This document shows positions 9,287-20,396 of a stretch of 64,000 nt of DNA, one piece after another; within the stretch, counting starts at the first letter, position 1; each line of letters opens with the position of its first letter. Below the pieces are notes generated by a model. It worked only from the letters and a program-made list of their open reading frames with translations. It was not told where the DNA came from and did not search any database. Position numbers and translations under genes: made by a program. This DNA comes from Immersiella caudata (taxonomy: Eukaryota > Ascomycota > Sordariomycetes > Sordariales > Lasiosphaeriaceae), in assembly GCA_030512335.1 (NCBI GenBank), contig JAULSU010000003.1, positions 992,001 through 1,056,000 of the forward strand. Direction: 5' to 3'.

Positions 9287-11053
9287 CTACTTGAGCAGGT
9301 CCGCTCTCCTCTCCAGCTGCGCCTGAAACAAGCTCCTAGGAACAACTTCGTCCCCTCGTTCCAGGAAGGTCCCATTACTTCTCCTGTCTATCCAACCCGA
9401 GCAACCAATGCACCAATTGACCCCAAGCGGAGGCGACTGCACCAGCGCCGCCCCCCTCAAGTTCCAGCCAACGCCAGCGTTGATCGTCCACCCATGCCCC
9501 GTCCCGTTTGTACTTCGATCCATCAACCTCACTTGGGCATCGGTATCCTCCACCAAGAACCCATGCGCCCACCGCTGATGCGGAACGATCATTTGTGAAT
9601 CTGAAGGTACTCGGAATCTCAACACCGCATTGGGACCCGGAGCCAGCGAGCCTGTCATGACGGCAAATGAGGCGGCTGTTTCCAAGCCCCGCTGAGAGCA
9701 GTCCGCCACCATCAGCTGCGTCCCTTGTACCAAGATGTCTGCTGGGAGCGCCCTTTCGGTGTTCCCTGCATCCCTGGCGTCGGCGTCGCGGGTCATGACG
9801 ACATCTTGGATGGTGATGCGAGAGCTGTTGTATTTCGTCTCGAAGTAGAAGTTGAATCCTGTCAGCTCGAGGTTTCGGGCCCAGCTGTCGCTGCTCCACG
9901 AGGTGAAGGAAATGGCGGGGCTGTCGCAGTGGGAGTTGAGGGTTGCGCCGGAGCAAGTCGGGGAGAGGGCGATGGAAAGATCTTCGACGCCCATTTCCGT
10001 TGACATGGGAGGTGGGTTGAAGGCGACGAGAGTCGGCTGCATGAAATCCAAGTTGGAGTCGAGGGCGTCCGTCAGAGGAATATCGAGGGTGACCGTGTCG
10101 CCATCCACCGACGTGATGGTTCGAGGTTGCCTGACAACGGTACTAGACTTGAGCCATATCTGCTGCTCTCCGTTCAGCGACAGATCGGTCATGCCGTTGG
10201 CTCTCACCCATGCGTCGGTGACTTCACGCTGGACAAAAACGCGCTGACCAGACTCGAAGCCGGTGACATTGTCGACAGTGACACTGGAGCTGCCGATAGG
10301 AACGTATTGATCGGTGATGTCGGCGGCATGCAACGGGAGAACTGATGGTATCAGCGTTCCATTGCCGATGGAGACAACCGGCACGTCACCGAGCGCCTCA
10401 ATCGTCAAGCGAGTCAAGCCCGGCCCTGTACCGCGAAGAACGACGCCCGAAGGAAGTGTCAGCCCTCTGGAAGAAATGGTAAACTCGCCAGATCCAAGAG
10501 CAACAACACCGCCGCCCTTGGCGGCGACTTCGTCAATAGCATCCTGAATGCGCCTGGTCTGGTCACCGCTCTTCCTCTCCAAGGTGACAGCGGGCTGAGT
10601 TTGGTTGGAAGGCAGGGGTTGCTGCGAAGCACGGTACCCGCAATAGCTGAAGTCGGGAAGCCGGTCACCACGAGGCGTATGGACGTCCGCCCATGGGAAT
10701 CCTAGCGCCGCCGGCGTGCCTTGTGCCCTGACGCGCACGACAACGGGCGGGACGATGGCGAGGACAAGCACGGGCAGAAGAATCATTACAGCCCAGACCT
10801 GATTTTGGATCCCGCAGGTTTTGCGTTGCCAGAATCGGAAAAGTTGGCGCATCGAGTAAGCTTGGCGAAGTGAATCCGAAAATTGATGGCGCGAGAAGGC
10901 GTCTGCGTAATTTTTGCGAGTATTGACGAGCGAGGGCTTCTTCCGGCTGAGGGGATGATGGAAGAACGGGAGGCGGAAATCCACGGAAGGAGGGAAGGCG
11001 CTTCCGGGTCCCTTCATCTCCGCCGCAATGGAAGCAATGCAACTCTTCACCAC
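9287..11053 (-). CDS. Membrane-anchored right-handed beta-helix (pectate-lyase-like) protein
   Basis: The open frame has 588 codons. A start at Met68 (10852) is more likely, because it puts a short basic cytoplasmic tail directly before one membrane helix (about 86-106) in a type II arrangement. After the helix come P-D-F-S-Y-C-G-Y-R-A-S and then repeated G-D-x-T-x-x-I-Q-x-A-I-D-x-x-A, G-G-G-V-V and G-V-V-L-R-G-x-G-P-G-x-T-x-L. These are hallmarks of the pectin-lyase-like beta-helix fold found in polysaccharide lyases, GH28/GH55-type hydrolases and C5-epimerases. N-glycosylation sites are frequent. I cannot assign the substrate. It is the immediate neighbour of the glycosyltransferase gene at 11848-13868, on the same strand, which makes a role in modifying that enzyme's product plausible but unproven. 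Confidence 0.7.
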   Translation of the reverse strand: MVKSCIASIAAEMKGPGSAFPPSVDFRLPFFHHPLSRKKPSLVNTRKNYADAFSRHQFSDSLRQAYSMRQLFRFWQRKTCGIQNQVWAVMILLPVLVLAIVPPVVVRVRAQGTPAALGFPWADVHTPRGDRLPDFSYCGYRASQQPLPSNQTQPAVTLERKSGDQTRRIQDAIDEVAAKGGGVVALGSGEFTISSRGLTLPSGVVLRGTGPGLTRLTIEALGDVPVVSIGNGTLIPSVLPLHAADITDQYVPIGSSSVTVDNVTGFESGQRVFVQREVTDAWVRANGMTDLSLNGEQQIWLKSSTVVRQPRTITSVDGDTVTLDIPLTDALDSNLDFMQPTLVAFNPPPMSTEMGVEDLSIALSPTCSGATLNSHCDSPAISFTSWSSDSWARNLELTGFNFYFETKYNSSRITIQDVVMTRDADARDAGNTERALPADILVQGTQLMVADCSQRGLETAASFAVMTGSLAPGPNAVLRFRVPSDSQMIVPHQRWAHGFLVEDTDAQVRLMDRSTNGTGHGWTINAGVGWNLRGAALVQSPPLGVNWCIGCSGWIDRRSNGTFLERGDEVVPRSLFQAQLERRADLLK

Positions 11054-11847
11054 CGCCGCGGGCAGCCGCGGGCAGGGCCTACGGCATTATCCGCTGTATG
11101 TCTTTCAGCTGGCAGGGGAGCGGTGAGGTGAGCATCTATGAACGACAGGGCAATAATTTGCACGGTGGGGACAACTGCGACTGGCATGGAAGGAGCCCGC
11201 AAAAATTTTCGACCAGACTTGAGCAGAGAGCCTCTTCAGCCGCGCTTGGCGCTCCGAAGGATTGCTCACGCACGCAGCTCCAACTTTTTGTCTTCGTTCT
11301 TCAAAACAGCCTTGCGTCCGAATCGGGCAACCAGCTGTTGGTCTGATGGCACCTTGCTCCACGGGCCGAAAACGGTTGGACGCCACCAACTGCCGGGGAC
11401 CATCTCCCGGTCTCTCCGCTCTCAGATTTGTCTTGGATTTTGCGGCTCAACTGGCATCCCACCCAATTAGGACACATCCCGCGAAACCGTCCACGTCACA
11501 CACATCACACACACTTCCTGGACTCTGCAGGCCTGCACTCCCTGCCAGGCGCTCCCCCTGTCTCCCCCACGCGAATCGGAAGCTCATCTTTGCGCCAGGA
11601 GACCGGAAATCAGCGATCTCCTCAGCATCTTCGGCGGGCCCCTCACCAAAGCGGACCCACAGAATTTGCACAATTGCGAGACACTGCAGATTTCGAAGCG
11701 CGCAGGTCTTCCCCAAACCGCGGGACGCAGCCGAAGCCAAGTCCCGCCCCCTCATGGTCATTAAAATTAGGATTCACAAGTATGTACAAGAAACTCTTTG
11801 CGTTCGTATCCTGACGTCGATGCATCGCAGATCGTGACTCCACCGCC
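11054..11847. other. Intergenic between beta-helix and glycosyltransferase genes
   Basis: About 0.8 kb. It is probably the 3' region of the synthase gene and the promoter of the beta-helix gene. Long frames here on both strands have no recognisable composition or domain. Confidence 0.4.
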
Positions 11848-13868
11848 CTACAAGACAGAAGCCGCGCGGGACGACGGCCGTTGATGCGCCCGGGGAATTG
11901 CCGGCCCCCGTCCCTCCTCGGCTGCCAAGATCTTGCCCTCCTTGATGTCTCGGACTTCTTTGCTTGCGGCGGTCGAGGGGGGCGATGTTGCGGTGATGCC
12001 TGAAAGGCCCCAGACTGGATCCTTGTTAGCGCTAATCGACCACGCGTTCTGCGACTCCGCCGAGTTGGCTTACCATTGTTGCCCAAGTTGAAGCAGACCT
12101 CGATGAAGATGATGACGGCGAGGAAGGGGGAGATGATCTTGTTGATGACGAAGCCCAGGAACAGCTTGAAGAAGCGCTTGCGCAGCTCCGACTCGATGAA
12201 CATGGAGATGAGGTACCAGACAAGGGGGAGCTGGCCGACGATGAGCAGCGGGAGGATGTCCCAGATGACGAAGTGGTCGACCAGGGCCTTGATGAACAAG
12301 ACGGTGTTCATGATGCGGTAGAAAATGAAGGTCTGACGGGCGGCATCGATGAGGGCGGCAAGACGAATGATGGGATTCATGTGGGATCCAGCGAGGAGGT
12401 AGTAGTTGTTAAAATGGGCGTTGGAACCCCACCGTCTCCGCTGCGACAGATAGTGGAGGAGCGACTGCGGGGCGACGGTCTCGCTGACAGCCTCGGGGAC
12501 GAATAGCGTGTGGAGGTGGGTGCCTTGGGAGAGCATGGCGTATGTCAAGCGGCGATCCGTGCCGAGATTCTGGACCTGGTGGTGGAGGATGAAGTCGGAC
12601 GAGACATGCCTGGCGTACTTCTTGATGGCGCCGGCCATCTCCTCGCGGACGGCGATCATGGTCACGCATCCCGGGAGGCACGTCACCCTTCCGATGAATC
12701 CCTCAGCACGGCGACGGACGTACTGGCCGAAGGTGTACTGGAACTGCTGATACAGATTCCACAGCGACCACTCATACCCCTTTTCTAGCTCCACGAAGAC
12801 GGTACCCGCAGCGGCGATGGCCTGCTTGTCACGAGCAAGCGCGTCCATGAGCAGACGGAGGCATCCCTTGTGGAGCTTGGAGTCGGCATCGGTGCAGAAG
12901 ACTCCGTTGAAGCCGGTGAACTCGCCTTGGTCCTTGGTGAGCTCGGGAAGCACCTTCTGCCAGATGTCCTCGCGGAGAAGCTTGCTGTACAGAGGCATGT
13001 CATCACGGGGGAAGTTGAAGAGATCATGCGCCAAGACCAACGAGTCCTTCTTGCCGCAGTTCTTCTCCTTCTCGATCAAGATAACCGGGCACGAATGGAT
13101 CCATCCGGCGGTGACGCGAAGTGAACCAGTCTTGGACTTGAGGGTGTGATAGGGGCGGTCGTACTCGAGAACCACGCGGTCCATCTCGCTGCGAAGCTCC
13201 TTCGGCTTCCCGTCCATGACGACGCACATGACTTGCTTGTGCTTGCCAATGTCGTTGTCGCGGAGGGAGTCGATGCACTTGAGGATCTGCTCCTCGCTCT
13301 CGTTGTACGTCGGGATCAAGGACAGAATCCACTGGGCGTCGGTCTCCGGAGGAGGTCCTTTGATGGCTCGGTGGATGGCGCGGATGATAAGACCGGAGAC
13401 GTCAATGAGGACGCAGATGATGTCCTTGGACTTGAAGAAGACGACAAATGCGAGGATCATGCCGTGCGTGTTACCAAACACGGCGGCCATGGCGAGCCCG
13501 ACGTTGAGGGCGATGACAAAAAAGATGTAGGCGAAACGCTGGACTGTCATCTGCCGCACCGTGAGCTTCTTCCCGAAGTTCATCGGGTCGCCAAGGACGG
13601 GCCACCCATACTCGGTTGTGAAGCCGGCAGGATTGGTCGGGTCTGCAGGACGAGGGCCGGTTGGTGTCGCCGTCCTCGGCCGAGAATACTCGCTGGTAAC
13701 CGAGTCGGGCGTTGCGCGGCCGCTCTTTTTAGGCAGGTGGGTTGCACTCGGTGAGTTGGGCCAAGCCCCGGATGCCGGAGGGCTGCCGCGGGGACTCGGG
13801 GGGTTGCCACGCGGGCTCGGAGGACCTCCCGGGCCTGATCGGCCAGGAGGGGTTTGTTGACGGTTCAT
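11848..13868 (-). CDS. Chitin-synthase-like family 2 glycosyltransferase
   Basis: Predicted exons are 13868-12074 and 11999-11848 (GTAAGC donor, TTTCAG acceptor, phase 1), giving 648 residues. A proline/serine-rich cytoplasmic N-terminus (1-95) leads to hydrophobic helices (about 110-165). The glycosyltransferase domain follows, with P-T-Y-N-E-S (186-191), C-G-K-K-D-S (271-276), C-T-D-A-D (325-329), T-C-L-P-G-C-V-T-M-I (396-405), T-D-R (437-439) in place of the usual E-D-R, and Q-R-R-R-W (476-480). Several C-terminal helices could form a polymer channel. These motifs mark processive chitin synthases using UDP-GlcNAc at the plasma membrane. There is no myosin or cytochrome-b5 domain, so it is not class IV, V or VII. 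Class VI or a more recently proposed class is possible. It is divergent from the UDP-sugar dehydrogenase at 15113. Confidence 0.85.
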
Positions 13869-15112
13869 GGAAAAAAACGAAGGGACGGCCGAAGCCAAAG
13901 ACGAAAACAGATAACGAATGTGTGCGCGTGCGAAACGCTAGGTGTGTGTGATCAAAAGAATGTGTGGTCTACTTCTCAGCATAGCATGGCGACGGTGGTC
14001 TAAACGAATGACACCCAACGGTATGGGAGAAGACAATGAGAGCGCGAGGAATACTCTCGTGGGAGGATGGGAAGCCAGCGGGCGACAGCACTCAAGAGGG
14101 AGAAAGACCAGATAGCCCCCGCCGGGATCTCCGATCCCCTGTCCAAACAAGCATCACGACTGCGGTAGGTGCACGTGCCGGCGTGGGTGGAAATAAGCAA
14201 GGACTAACTAGAAAGGTGTCGAGGCACCGCCTGGGCGGTTCGATTCACGTTGAGCTGGCGCTGCAAGATTTGCTTTGGCCATTTGCTACCTGGCAGTTAT
14301 GCCTGCTGTGCAATACATTGACGCCGGCAGCTGGCGCTGCAACCCCTGAATCTGACACACATTATGGGTCATCACCCATCGCGAGATTGGGTGCCGAGCA
14401 CCAGGGGCTCGACATTGGTGACTTGCCCAGCCTCGTTCCTAAAGCGGAAAGCTGGTCAACACTGAACCCTGGTCATTATTTGAGCCTCACACTCGACAAT
14501 TTTTTTCTTCTGCTTGGCGCCCCAGCAGGACCAGGACCGGGCCCCCACAAATCAGCATTCACAATTACCGACAAGGCGATCGGGCATCAAGGGGTCACAC
14601 ATGGGTGAGATGTTGCTTCTGCTGGGGCTGAGGACAACACTGTCACCAACGCCCCGGACCCCTCAAGACCAGATGTGGCCGGAAAGCAAAAATCCTTCCA
14701 AAGGGCTTCGAGGCGTACTGGCGGCGTGTCATCAGCCGCTTACAGGCTCCAAAGATACAACCCGGATGGGAAGGACTGGATATGGCGCAAGATCTGGTTC
14801 GAGCAAGATCCAATCTGATGTGTTCTCCGAGAAAATCTTTTCTTTCCTGCCATAGTGGGAGGCGTCAGCCCCTGCATCTCACCGTGAGTGACTCTTCAGC
14901 CTAGCGCTGGGGCTTCGATTGCGGTGAGACGTCCCTTGACTGGCGATGAGCACCTTGCAAGGCTGATCAGCTCCAGGTCTAGCTCCCCCAGCACAGGATA
15001 TAACAGTGACAATATTCCTGGGTCGTCGACGTCTGGCCACTGCACCTTCTAAACAGCGCCCTCTTCTGTACTTTCTGATCCTTCGATTTCGTCATCATCT
15101 CAGGCATCGAAA
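13869..15112. promoter_or_regulatory. Shared divergent promoter region of synthase and UDP-sugar dehydrogenase genes
   Basis: A 1.2-kb head-to-head gap. The last 100 bases before 15113 are pyrimidine-rich, as is common at fungal transcription starts. A 190-codon + frame at 14036-14608 has no domain features and was not called. No individual binding site can be supported by eye. Confidence 0.45.
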
Positions 15113-16631
15113 ATGCTCAACCTCAATACCGAACGGGCGACATCCCGCCTTCAAATCGCCCTGCCCACCCCATCAGACACACCTCCGCTGACACCCAGCG
15201 TCGAGAAAGAATGGAAGCCCAACCAATGGAATCCAAGCTGTCTCCCCGCAACACCACCCCCGGAGCTCAACACAGACAGCAAAACCCCATCACGTGGACA
15301 GAGCAATGATCGGCCCCTCCTCCGCCGATCTGCAGCAGCATCCAATCTGGCCTCTGTCTCGGGCGACATATCCCAAGACGAGGAACCCTTCGTGGCTGTC
15401 ATCGGCATCGGCTATGTCGGCACACACCTGGTCGAGTCGTTTGCGTCCCAATACCGCGTCATCGGCTTCGATGTATCGGAGCGTCGCATCGATCAGTTGC
15501 GGGAAGAGTTTGACGCACACTCCCACGTCGAGTTCACCACACGCCGTGAGGACCTCGTGCGCGCGACTCACTTCCTCATCTCGGTGCCGACGCTGCTGCG
15601 GGCTGACAAGTCGGTTGATACGTCGTACCTTGAGAGCGCCTTGGCTACCGTCGCTGCACATGCTCGCCCCGGTGCCACCGTTGTCATTGAGTCATCCGTC
15701 GCCGTCGGCATGACGCGTGCTCTGCTCGGGCCGCTGTGCGAAAGCCACCGCTTCTATGGCGGCATGTCGCCCGAGGTACTTCCCCCTTCCCCCCTTCCCC
15801 TTTATACGCCATTCCCATCTCTCCCTTCCCGGGTTTGTCTCGCAAAAACATTGCTAACACCCCCCCCCCCTTCCTCAGCGCGTCGATCCAGGTCGCACCG
15901 ATCCCCCCATGCGCTCCATCCCCAAAGTCATCTCGGGCCTAACCCCCTTCTCCCTCACCGCCATCACCCGCCTCTACACCCCCGTCTTCGACCGCCTTGT
16001 CCCCGTTTCCCGCCCTGAAGTAGCCGAGATGATGAAACTCTACGAAAACTGCCAGCGCATGATGAACATCGCCTTCGCCAACGAAATGGCTGACGCTTGC
16101 ATACCCCACGGCATCAACCCGTTCGAAGTCGCTGATGCGGCTGCGACGAAGCCGTTTGGTTACATGCCTTTTACCCCGTCCGTGGGGGTCGGGGGGCATT
16201 GTATACCGGTGAACCCGTATTATTTGCTGAGCAACTCGGAGTTTCCGCTGTTGAAGGCGGCGGCGGAGAAGATGGGCAGGCGGCCGGGGGAGATTGCGAG
16301 GAGGGTGGTGGAGAGGTTGCTGCCGGGGAGAAGGGGAAGGGTGTTGGTTGTGGGGATGGGGTTCAAGAGAGGGCAGAGCGTGTTGAGTAATTCGCCGGGG
16401 GTGGAGGTGGTGAGGATGTTGAAAGAGGCGAAGGGGGTTGAGGTTATGTATGCGGACCCGTTGGTGGTGCAGTGTGTGTGTGAGGGGGTGGGGAGGTTAG
16501 GAGATTTTGAGTGGACGAAGGAGGTGTTGGAGGGGTTTGATGTTATTGTTGTGGTGGTTAGACAGGTTGGATTGGATTTTGGGATTTTGGAGCAGTTGGA
16601 GGGGGTGAAGATTGAGACGTGGGCTCGCTGA
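15113..16631 (+). CDS. UDP-N-acetylhexosamine/UDP-glucose 6-dehydrogenase family protein
   Basis: Predicted exons are 15113-15775 and 15879-16631 (GTACTT donor, CCTCAG acceptor, phase 0), giving 471 residues. After a polar N-terminal extension of about 90 residues comes a Rossmann motif G-I-G-Y-V-G (98-103). Next is M-S-P-E-R-V-D-P-G at the splice join, a form typical of the WecC-type dehydrogenases. The catalytic-cysteine motif G-V-G-G-H-C-I-P-V-N-P-Y has its Cys at about 329. These NAD-dependent enzymes oxidise C6 of a UDP-sugar to the uronic acid. G-G-H-C-I-P with S-P-E-R suggests the UDP-ManNAc/UDP-GlcNAc subgroup rather than eukaryotic UDP-glucose dehydrogenase, but that is inference. 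Codon use shifts to G-ending codons after about 16140. Its divergence from a polysaccharide synthase suggests it supplies substrate. Confidence 0.85.
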
Positions 16632-17150
16632 GGGGTGAACTTGATAAGGAAAGCGCGGAGTTCTTTGGATTTCTGGAACCGATAGAAGTTCTTTGTTTTG
16701 CGGCGCTCATTGGGTTTCTGGGGGTTGGATGTACTCTCAGGTTTTGAGGCTAGAATAATGATAATTGATTGGAAGTGATTGAAAACAAACATTCCCCTGA
16801 ACCCCCGAATGCCAAGCCGAGCCGACTCCAATGAGGTCGGGTGGGGGCCAAATGCCAAGACCTCCCAACTTCCCGAACTTCAAGACCGCCGATGTTGCAT
16901 CAACAGGGCAGTGCACCCAGGTGCAACGTGCAAACAGCCTAAATTTGATCTTGAATCTAGCTCCTTTATTGAACTGCAATAGAACGGCGGCATGGCGCAT
17001 CTATCAACCCGGTTCTTACGCTCGCTTCACCGTCCATGACATCGTCTTATTACATGTCAAGGCGCCGATTTGTCTTCAAAACCCAGCGAAAAACCGCCAA
17101 AGCCTGCCTTCGAGGATGCTGGTCACAGATATTCGACTTGAACAGCAGCG
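16632..17150. other. Intergenic between dehydrogenase and lysozyme genes
   Basis: About 0.5 kb with no coding signal. It holds the 3' end of the dehydrogenase transcript and the lysozyme promoter. Confidence 0.4.
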
Positions 17151-17814
17151 ATGCATCAATCCACCCTCCCACTTCTTGCTCTCTTCGGCGCAATTTGTGT
17201 TGTGGAGTCAGCGTGCGTCGGCCCGCTGGTCAACCAAGCAACAATCGATTTGATCAAGAGTTTCGAGGGATGGGAACCCGATATTTGTGCGTTCTTCTTG
17301 ATATTTGCTGAAGGGAAACTAAGAAACACGCAGACCCCGATCCTGTTGGGCTCCCGACAGTTGGATACGGCCATCTCTGCAAAGGCTCCCGTTGTTCAGA
17401 CGTCCCATATCCCATCCCACTCTCCGAAGCTGATGGCGAAAAACTGCTGCAAAGCGACCTAGTCGTACGTGCCCGCCCCCATACATTGTATTCGACGGCT
17501 AACGTTACACTCAGATCGCCCAAAACTGCATGACCCAACAAACCGCCGAAGCCGTCTTCCTCAACGCAAACCAATACGGCGCCCTCGTTAGCTGGGCATT
17601 CAACGTCGGATGCGGCCAAACACTCACTTCGTCTCTGATACAACGGCTGAATGAGGGTATCGAAGATCCGAATGTCATTGCGGCGTTCGAGCTTCCGAGG
17701 TGGAAATATGCTGGAGGTGTGGTTCTGCGAGGCCTGGAGAGGAGGCGTGCTGCTGAGGTGGTGCTGTTTAAGACGCCGAGCGATGCTCCGGCGTTGCCTG
17801 CTAATACTTGTTGA
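17151..17814 (+). CDS. Secreted GH24 (phage-type) lysozyme
   Basis: Three exons, 17151-17286, 17334-17464 and 17515-17814, join in phase to 188 residues. A signal peptide covers about 1-20. The mature part begins like a T4-type lysozyme: L-I-K-S-F-E-G-W, then Y-P-D-P-V-G-L-P-T-V-G-Y-G-H-L. Glu39, Asp48 and Thr54 keep the exact +9 and +6 spacing of the T4 catalytic Glu/Asp/Thr. Later parts show Q-Y-G-A-L-V-S-W-A-F-N-V-G, the usual second helix motif, and six or more cysteines. GH24 enzymes cleave peptidoglycan between MurNAc and GlcNAc. In a fungus the target would be bacteria. The family is mainly bacterial and phage, so ancient lateral gain followed by intron gain is likely. Confidence 0.88.
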
Positions 17815-17879
17815 TGGTAAGGGAGGGAAGAAGTCGTTGTCGAAAGGAAGAACATCTATGTGCTAATGGGGCGAGGGCG

Positions 17880-18608
17880 CTAGTCAGAGGTCCGAGTCTT
17901 CTGATCAGGGTTGACTTGTAGCTTTTGGTCGTCACGCTCGGGCTCGGGGAATAGAATTTGATCCACACGCCGCCAAATGGAGTTGATATCGGTTTCCTCA
18001 GGCTCTTGTTGAGCCACGCTTGCCGCGAGGCGCTCGTAGAAAATGAGTTCGGTGCAGATGGTCGACAGGGTACTGTCAATGCACATGGTCGCCGCTTCGA
18101 CAATGTCTTTGGCGTTGCAAGCAGAAATGAAATTCCCATTAATGCTAAATATCGGCTGACTGATGCTCTCGATGATGTCTGCTCGACTGGAGCACACTTC
18201 GGAGAGGCACAAGCCAGGGTCGACAGTGTCGAATCTGGCGCAGATGATGCGACAGAAGAAGGTGATGCTATCGCGGATTCGAAAAACGTCAACGAGCTTG
18301 ACGACACCATTGTCATCCTCCCGAGGGGGGGCGAAACGGTCGATAATTGCCGTGAGATCGAGGGCGAGGTTCTTCAATTGACGGTTGGATCCACGAAAAG
18401 GCCTGAGAGGGTAGGACTGTCGCAGTAGGGTCTCGAGGAGCGACAGCTCGTGAGCGAGGACTTCGTTACCGCGACCTGAATTCCATTCGTTAGCGTTGGT
18501 GTCGGATAAGGTGTCCTAGGCGATTTATTCTGGCAGACAGGACAGGAGATTGGAAATGGAGGTGGGGATGTGGCTTATTAACTCACTCTCGATGAGTTGA
18601 GAGGCCAT
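17880..18608 (-). CDS. Hypothetical protein, 205 residues
   Basis: Predicted exons are 18608-18587 and 18475-17880 (GTGAGT donor, ATTCAG acceptor, phase 1). The first exon encodes only seven residues plus one base. The join gives a continuous helical start (M-A-S-Q-L-I-E-S-R-G-N-E-V-L-A-H-E-L). The protein is mostly predicted helix with seven scattered cysteines, no signal peptide and no membrane segment, and it ends in a charged tail rich in E, D and Q. I do not recognise a domain. The frame stays open over the whole second exon and the splice sites are strong, so it is probably expressed. Confidence 0.5.
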
Positions 18609-19837
18609 GGTAAACGGCTCAGGTTGGTGTTCTCCTTTCAGGTGGTGAAGACTTCGTGGGTGGTTTGATGGGGGAGAATATTTTCAAGGTTGGAAGATGG
18701 TCGATTCAATTGAGTTGAGATAAAATTCTCTGCAGGCAACCACTCCTTGCTGAAGCGCCAGAGGGCATCCAATGTCAGTAAGTGCGTCCCATGCCGCTCT
18801 TTCCCAGGACATGAAGCCTGCGCATAGCCAGCGCAGTTCTAGCAACGTTATCTGGGTTGAACGCTGCAGAGGGGTCATTGTGATCAAGGCAGTTGCGATA
18901 GAGGGTGTTGGAAGGAGGAGAATCGGAAAGCGGAAGAAGAGGAAGGAGAGGTGGTAATCTTCGTGTTCAAGGTTTGAATTACCCGACCAGCCACCAGAAC
19001 GCCAAAGTGGCAATCGGCAAGCCACTGCCAAAAGTCCAAATTTCTACGACTGGTTACTACATTCACCGATGCGTAGAAGGATGATATTCAATGTCAGCAA
19101 GCGCGTCCCGCGACACATTCTTCAATCCAGTACAAGGAACACGTGAAAGTTTTCTGTCGCTTTGGGAAAGGTCCCAAGGCTTGAGATGAACACTGCATTG
19201 GGGTCCCGTCCCAATGAAATCGAGGCTGTTGCAGGATGACTCTGACGGCCCACTTAGGGACTAAACGCCCGACAACAGGTGACTCCGTCATATACCGATG
19301 AAGCAGGGGTTGAGTGGATACTAGGAGCCGGAGATCCAAACATCCAATTCGATCACATGGCAAAATCCAAGTCCCCCCCTCGACGCCCCCCCGCCCCCGC
19401 CAACTTGACCAGCCACCAGAACAACAAAGTTGCGAACGGCAAGCCGCCGTGAATTTCAGATTTTTCTGGGCCGGAGATAACCTTGAAAGCTCAAGGGCAT
19501 GATGGGTAGCCCGTAGAAAACCCCAACTCCCCACTCCAGCCGCACGCAAACTATACCTTGCGTTGAACCTCTGCTGTCAGTCGCTCTGCATCGCCAACAC
19601 AAAGCAAGCCAAATCCGTCCATCATCCGCACTATTTCAAAGCCAATGAAAACCTGGTACTTGAGATCCCAAGGGCATAAAGCCATGGCCTGTGTTAGCCC
19701 GGAGTCCGCGTCTGCATCAAAGTGCGAAATCATCTTCACCCCAATCAACCGCCAAAACCCACAATTACACCTCAAACCCCCGCCCAAAGCCGCATTATAC
19801 CCTAAAACCACACGAACCCGCCCGCTCCCCCGGCAAA
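18609..19837. other. Intergenic with short diverged repeats
   Basis: No gene is called. Two short motifs recur: AATGTCAG(T/C)AAG(T/C)GCGTCCC at about 18773 and 19091, and GACCAGCCACCAGAAC followed by a related A-A-A-G-T/G-G-C-A-A-G-C-C context at about 18983 and 19407. The differences are C/T and A/G changes. This may be an old local duplication. Confidence 0.35.
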
Positions 19838-20291
19838 GATGGCACCAGCCCCAGTCAAGTCCACGACCCCGGTCAAGACAAAACCCAAGCCATATACGAT
19901 CGAATTCTACGAGCAAAAAGAGCAAGACTGCATCAAGTAGGCAGTGGAGTACCAAATGGAGAGGAATCGACTGGAAGGGAAGATTCACGTGGCACTGAAA
20001 AAGGCCAAGGAATGGAATGAAAAGCGAGAGGAATTGGCCGAGATGTCGGCAGACCCTCCCCGGAGGGGACGGTTCCAGCTATTATGGACGCTATAATGGA
20101 TGAGAAAAGTATGGGAATTGAGGATCGCGTTGACGGGAGAGAGAGGTGGACGTCGTCCAGAGGAGATGCGGTTAACGAAGAGGTTGTTGGATGAAACAGG
20201 TCCAACATTGGGAACAGTGAGAGCTGTAGCTGCACCTCCGAGCAAACTTAAGGTAGGGGCTGCGGGTGAATGTGGGTTATTGAGAATATAA
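19838..20291 (+). pseudogene. Remnant of a small charged/coiled-coil gene
   Basis: An ATG at 19838 starts a lysine-proline-rich protein that hits TAG after 33 codons. The same frame continues after the stop with clear protein character (A-V-E-Y-Q-M-E-R-N-R-L-E-G-K then a Lys/Glu helix) to about 20070. Protein-like sequence then moves to other frames (A-I-M-D-A-I-M-D-E-K-S-M-G-I-E-D and later L-D-E-T-G-P-T-L-G-T-V-R) up to 20291. One stop and about two frame changes fit a decayed gene. No family is recognised. An alternative is a gene with introns I failed to place, but no GT-AG pair removes the TAG cleanly. Confidence 0.35.
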
Positions 20292-20396
20292 GGTTCCTTG
20301 CATGGTGAAGGAGGGTAGCTTGGACAGGAAAATTACCTATCTATCATCGTCCAAGTCTAATAGGCCCATGGTATCACTCCCATAGCAGCTTGAATG

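Noticed and set aside
14036..14608. 190-codon + frame between synthase and dehydrogenase genes
   Set aside because: No domain, signal or homology-like pattern. It lies in a divergent promoter region.
7183..16855. Recurring CCC(C)GAATGCCAAG-like string (about 7183, 9190, 16803)
   Set aside because: Too short and too few to call a motif. It may be chance or an old shared fragment.
18773..19460. Possible terminal repeats of a transposon
   Set aside because: Only short matches (about 16-20 bases) with unequal spacing, no target duplication and no transposase.
19094..19988. Several 100-150-codon frames on both strands
   Set aside because: They overlap each other, lack domains and cover diverged repeat-like sequence.
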